Below, in pieces: positions 42,377-43,843 of a stretch of DNA of 43,843 nucleotides. The number at the start of each line of letters is the position of its first letter. Within the stretch, counting starts at the first letter, position 1. A program made the translations under genes and the position numbers. The notes below the pieces were generated by a model. The model was not told the origin of the DNA. It made no database searches and saw nothing but the letters and a program-made list of their open reading frames with translations. The DNA is from Acidobacteriota bacterium (GTDB lineage Bacteria; Acidobacteriota; Blastocatellia; Pyrinomonadales; Pyrinomonadaceae): NCBI GenBank assembly GCA_025463125.1, contig JAOAPX010000068.1, positions 1 to 43,843 of the forward strand. The letters are read 5' to 3'.

Positions 42377-43843
42377 TTACGGGGCGGGAACAGCAGGCGG
42401 CGGCGCCGGATTTTCGTTTGCCGCAAAGCCGTGCGTTAAAGTGCCGAAGTGCGGCATCGCCGAATTATCACCTTTGGCGATATGACGGGTTCCGCTGCCG
42501 ATGCCCAATCGCTTGGCGATCGCGGGATGCCTGTAGTAGCGGTAAGCTATTTCCAGAATTGATTTTCGGCTGTTGATCCAGTCAAACGAATGCTGCGCGC
42601 CCGGGGCGAACGGATTATCGATGACGTACAAGATGGCTCGCAGAATCGAACCGCTGCCGTCGCTTTTGATATTGTTGTAAAGCGACGAATCTCCGCGCCG
42701 CAAAAGCAGCTCGGCGGTCGGTAAAGTTCCCGAAAGATGCGCGATCATATAGCTGTATGAGCTGTCATCGGTCAGCAGGTACGCTCCGTCGCAGCCGGTC
42801 GAGCCTCGTCCGGTTTCTTCGGGAATACCGCCGTGATACTTAATGCCCGCGCCGTCTGATTGCGAGCACACGGAATTATACATATAGCTGTTGCCGTTGT
42901 TGCGGTCGAAAGCCCGCTGGCGAGCTTCGGCGTAAGCGGCACGCGGCGTGAAAGATTTCCCGTCGCGGTCAACCAGGTTTAAGCCTGAATTCGCAAAATA
43001 ATCGGCGATATATATAGTTGTCATCGTTCCGACCGAACCCCAGTTTGTGCTGCGCGCGTCGGATGCCCAATCGGTGAAGCGGTAAACTTCATCGCGGAGC
43101 CAAACTTGAAATTTCGTTTTGTCCGATGCCGACCAACCCGAATAATCTTCGATCAAATCGGCGGCGGCGACGTATCCGGCGACGTGCCTGGAAAGCGTTA
43201 GGATACAGCCGTTGCCCCCGGAATACGTGTTTGGGCAGGTGTCTGTGTTGGAAATTTCTAAAATCTTCTCGCGCGCCGAAGCCGCATAAGCGGAATTGCC
43301 CGTCAGGTGATAAGCGAGAGCTTTCGCGTAGACGAGCGCCGCGGCATCTCCGAGAATGTCACGGTTTGTCGGGTTGACCGTTCCGTAAGACCAATTTGAA
43401 GGGCTTCCGGCGATCGACAGCAAAGAACTTACCGAAGATTTATACGGTTCGATACCTTTTTGCGCGTTGCTTTTAACAATCGCCAGTTCGCCCGGGGTCG
43501 TCAGATACCCGCGCGAGCCGCTGTTTGTCGGCGCAGGCGTCGGGCTGGGCACAGGCGTAGCGGTCGGAGTCGCCGCGGGTGTCGGGGTTGCCGCGGGCGT
43601 CGGGGTCGGGTTGGTATTCGGAGCCGGGTCGTTTTGTTCGACGATAAAATCGTCAAACAAAGCGGTGCCCACAGTAGAAACCGATTCGCTTGTGCCGGCG
43701 TTCAGCTCGACATAAACGTTGGAAATGTCGATCGAACGCGCGACCGTGCGTCGTACTTCCCATGAAGTCGAATTCGCGCTGGTTTCAAAAACGATTGCGT
43801 TTGTTGAAGGATTGTGGCGAAAGCGCCAGAATCGCGGATCCGA
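42377..43843 (-). CDS. Secreted alginate-lyase-like protein with LamG-like module (5' part outside the window)
   Basis: The frame is open to the right edge of the window, so the N-terminus is missing. The 488 visible residues begin inside the same jelly-roll-like module found on the phosphatases (RFWRFRHNPSTNAIVFETS, then VGTALFDDFI). A Pro/Thr-rich linker (TPTPAATPTPAATP-type, about 62-90) follows. The remainder is an alpha/alpha-toroid of the alginate lyase/heparinase type, with LGDAAALVYAKALAYHLTG, STNWGSVGTM, GDSSLYNNIK and a Pro-rich C-terminus. The GTG at 43672 is not the true start. It is convergent with the polysaccharide locus and may cut its polymer. Confidence 0.82.
   Translation of the reverse strand, partial: SDPRFWRFRHNPSTNAIVFETSANSTSWEVRRTVARSIDISNVYVELNAGTSESVSTVGTALFDDFIVEQNDPAPNTNPTPTPAATPTPAATPTATPVPSPTPAPTNSGSRGYLTTPGELAIVKSNAQKGIEPYKSSVSSLLSIAGSPSNWSYGTVNPTNRDILGDAAALVYAKALAYHLTGNSAYAASAREKILEISNTDTCPNTYSGGNGCILTLSRHVAGYVAAADLIEDYSGWSASDKTKFQVWLRDEVYRFTDWASDARSTNWGSVGTMTTIYIADYFANSGLNLVDRDGKSFTPRAAYAEARQRAFDRNNGNSYMYNSVCSQSDGAGIKYHGGIPEETGRGSTGCDGAYLLTDDSSYSYMIAHLSGTLPTAELLLRRGDSSLYNNIKSDGSGSILRAILYVIDNPFAPGAQHSFDWINSRKSILEIAYRYYRHPAIAKRLGIGSGTRHIAKGDNSAMPHFGTLTHGFAANENPAPPPAVPAP

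Noticed and set aside
1..43843. CRISPR arrays, tRNA/rRNA genes, transposases, phage genes
   Set aside because: None seen: repeats present are protein-coding FN3 units or short intergenic arrays, and no tRNA T-loop or transposase motif was found.

Overview
The window reads as part of a Gram-negative chromosome: there is a TonB-dependent outer-membrane receptor, a Wza-type export protein and many secreted proteins. Composition is roughly balanced, and the protein style fits Acidobacteriota (class Blastocatellia is my best guess). That placement is inference from family resemblance; there is no rRNA or marker gene here to confirm it.

Region 1 (1-3707) is a vitamin B12 uptake locus: the tail of a FecCD/BtuC-type permease, a BtuD-type ATPase, a cobalamin riboswitch, and a BtuB-like receptor ending in a strong bidirectional terminator. 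Region 2 (3723-11279) is mixed housekeeping. It holds a small possible membrane protein and a Ski2-like helicase that lacks its ATP-binding half (both minus strand). On the plus strand follow a membrane-anchored metallo-beta-lactamase-fold hydrolase, a secreted M14 metallopeptidase, 4-alpha-glucanotransferase MalQ and a 62-residue membrane protein. Region 3 (11349-13887, minus strand) encodes a GAF histidine kinase and a NarL/LuxR-type response regulator. The kinase leader contains a hairpin that buries a perfect Shine-Dalgarno sequence.

Region 4 (about 13980-42171, plus strand) is a large exopolysaccharide locus. It starts with a candidate promoter and a roughly 100-nt structured leader. Export and polymerisation are covered by a Wza-like exporter, a Wzc-like co-polymerase/tyrosine kinase, a Wzx-like flippase and a Wzy-like polymerase/ligase. 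A priming sugar-phosphate transferase and two GT4 glycosyltransferases would build the repeat unit. A deacetylase, a FemAB-like GNAT, an ATP-grasp ligase and a DUF418 membrane protein suggest non-sugar decoration. Two P-loop kinases, one fused to a nucleotidyltransferase-like domain, sit in the middle, and a decayed GNAT pseudogene lies between the ATP-grasp and GT4 genes. At the right edge a minus-strand, window-truncated alginate-lyase-like secreted protein converges on the locus.

The most unusual feature is a set of three paralogous secreted purple-acid-phosphatase-like proteins embedded in the polysaccharide locus. Two keep every metal-binding motif. They carry FN3 repeats (seven in one, one in the other) and a C-terminal jelly-roll-like module that also occurs on the alginate-lyase-like protein. 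The third, at 37976-39091, keeps the fold signature but has lost nearly all metal ligands (GD to GG, GDNNY to GGNNY, GNHD to GEQD, GHxH to GQHN), so it looks like a conserved pseudoenzyme. Together with the lyase-like and beta-helix proteins this suggests a secreted matrix-associated protein set co-evolving with the polysaccharide.
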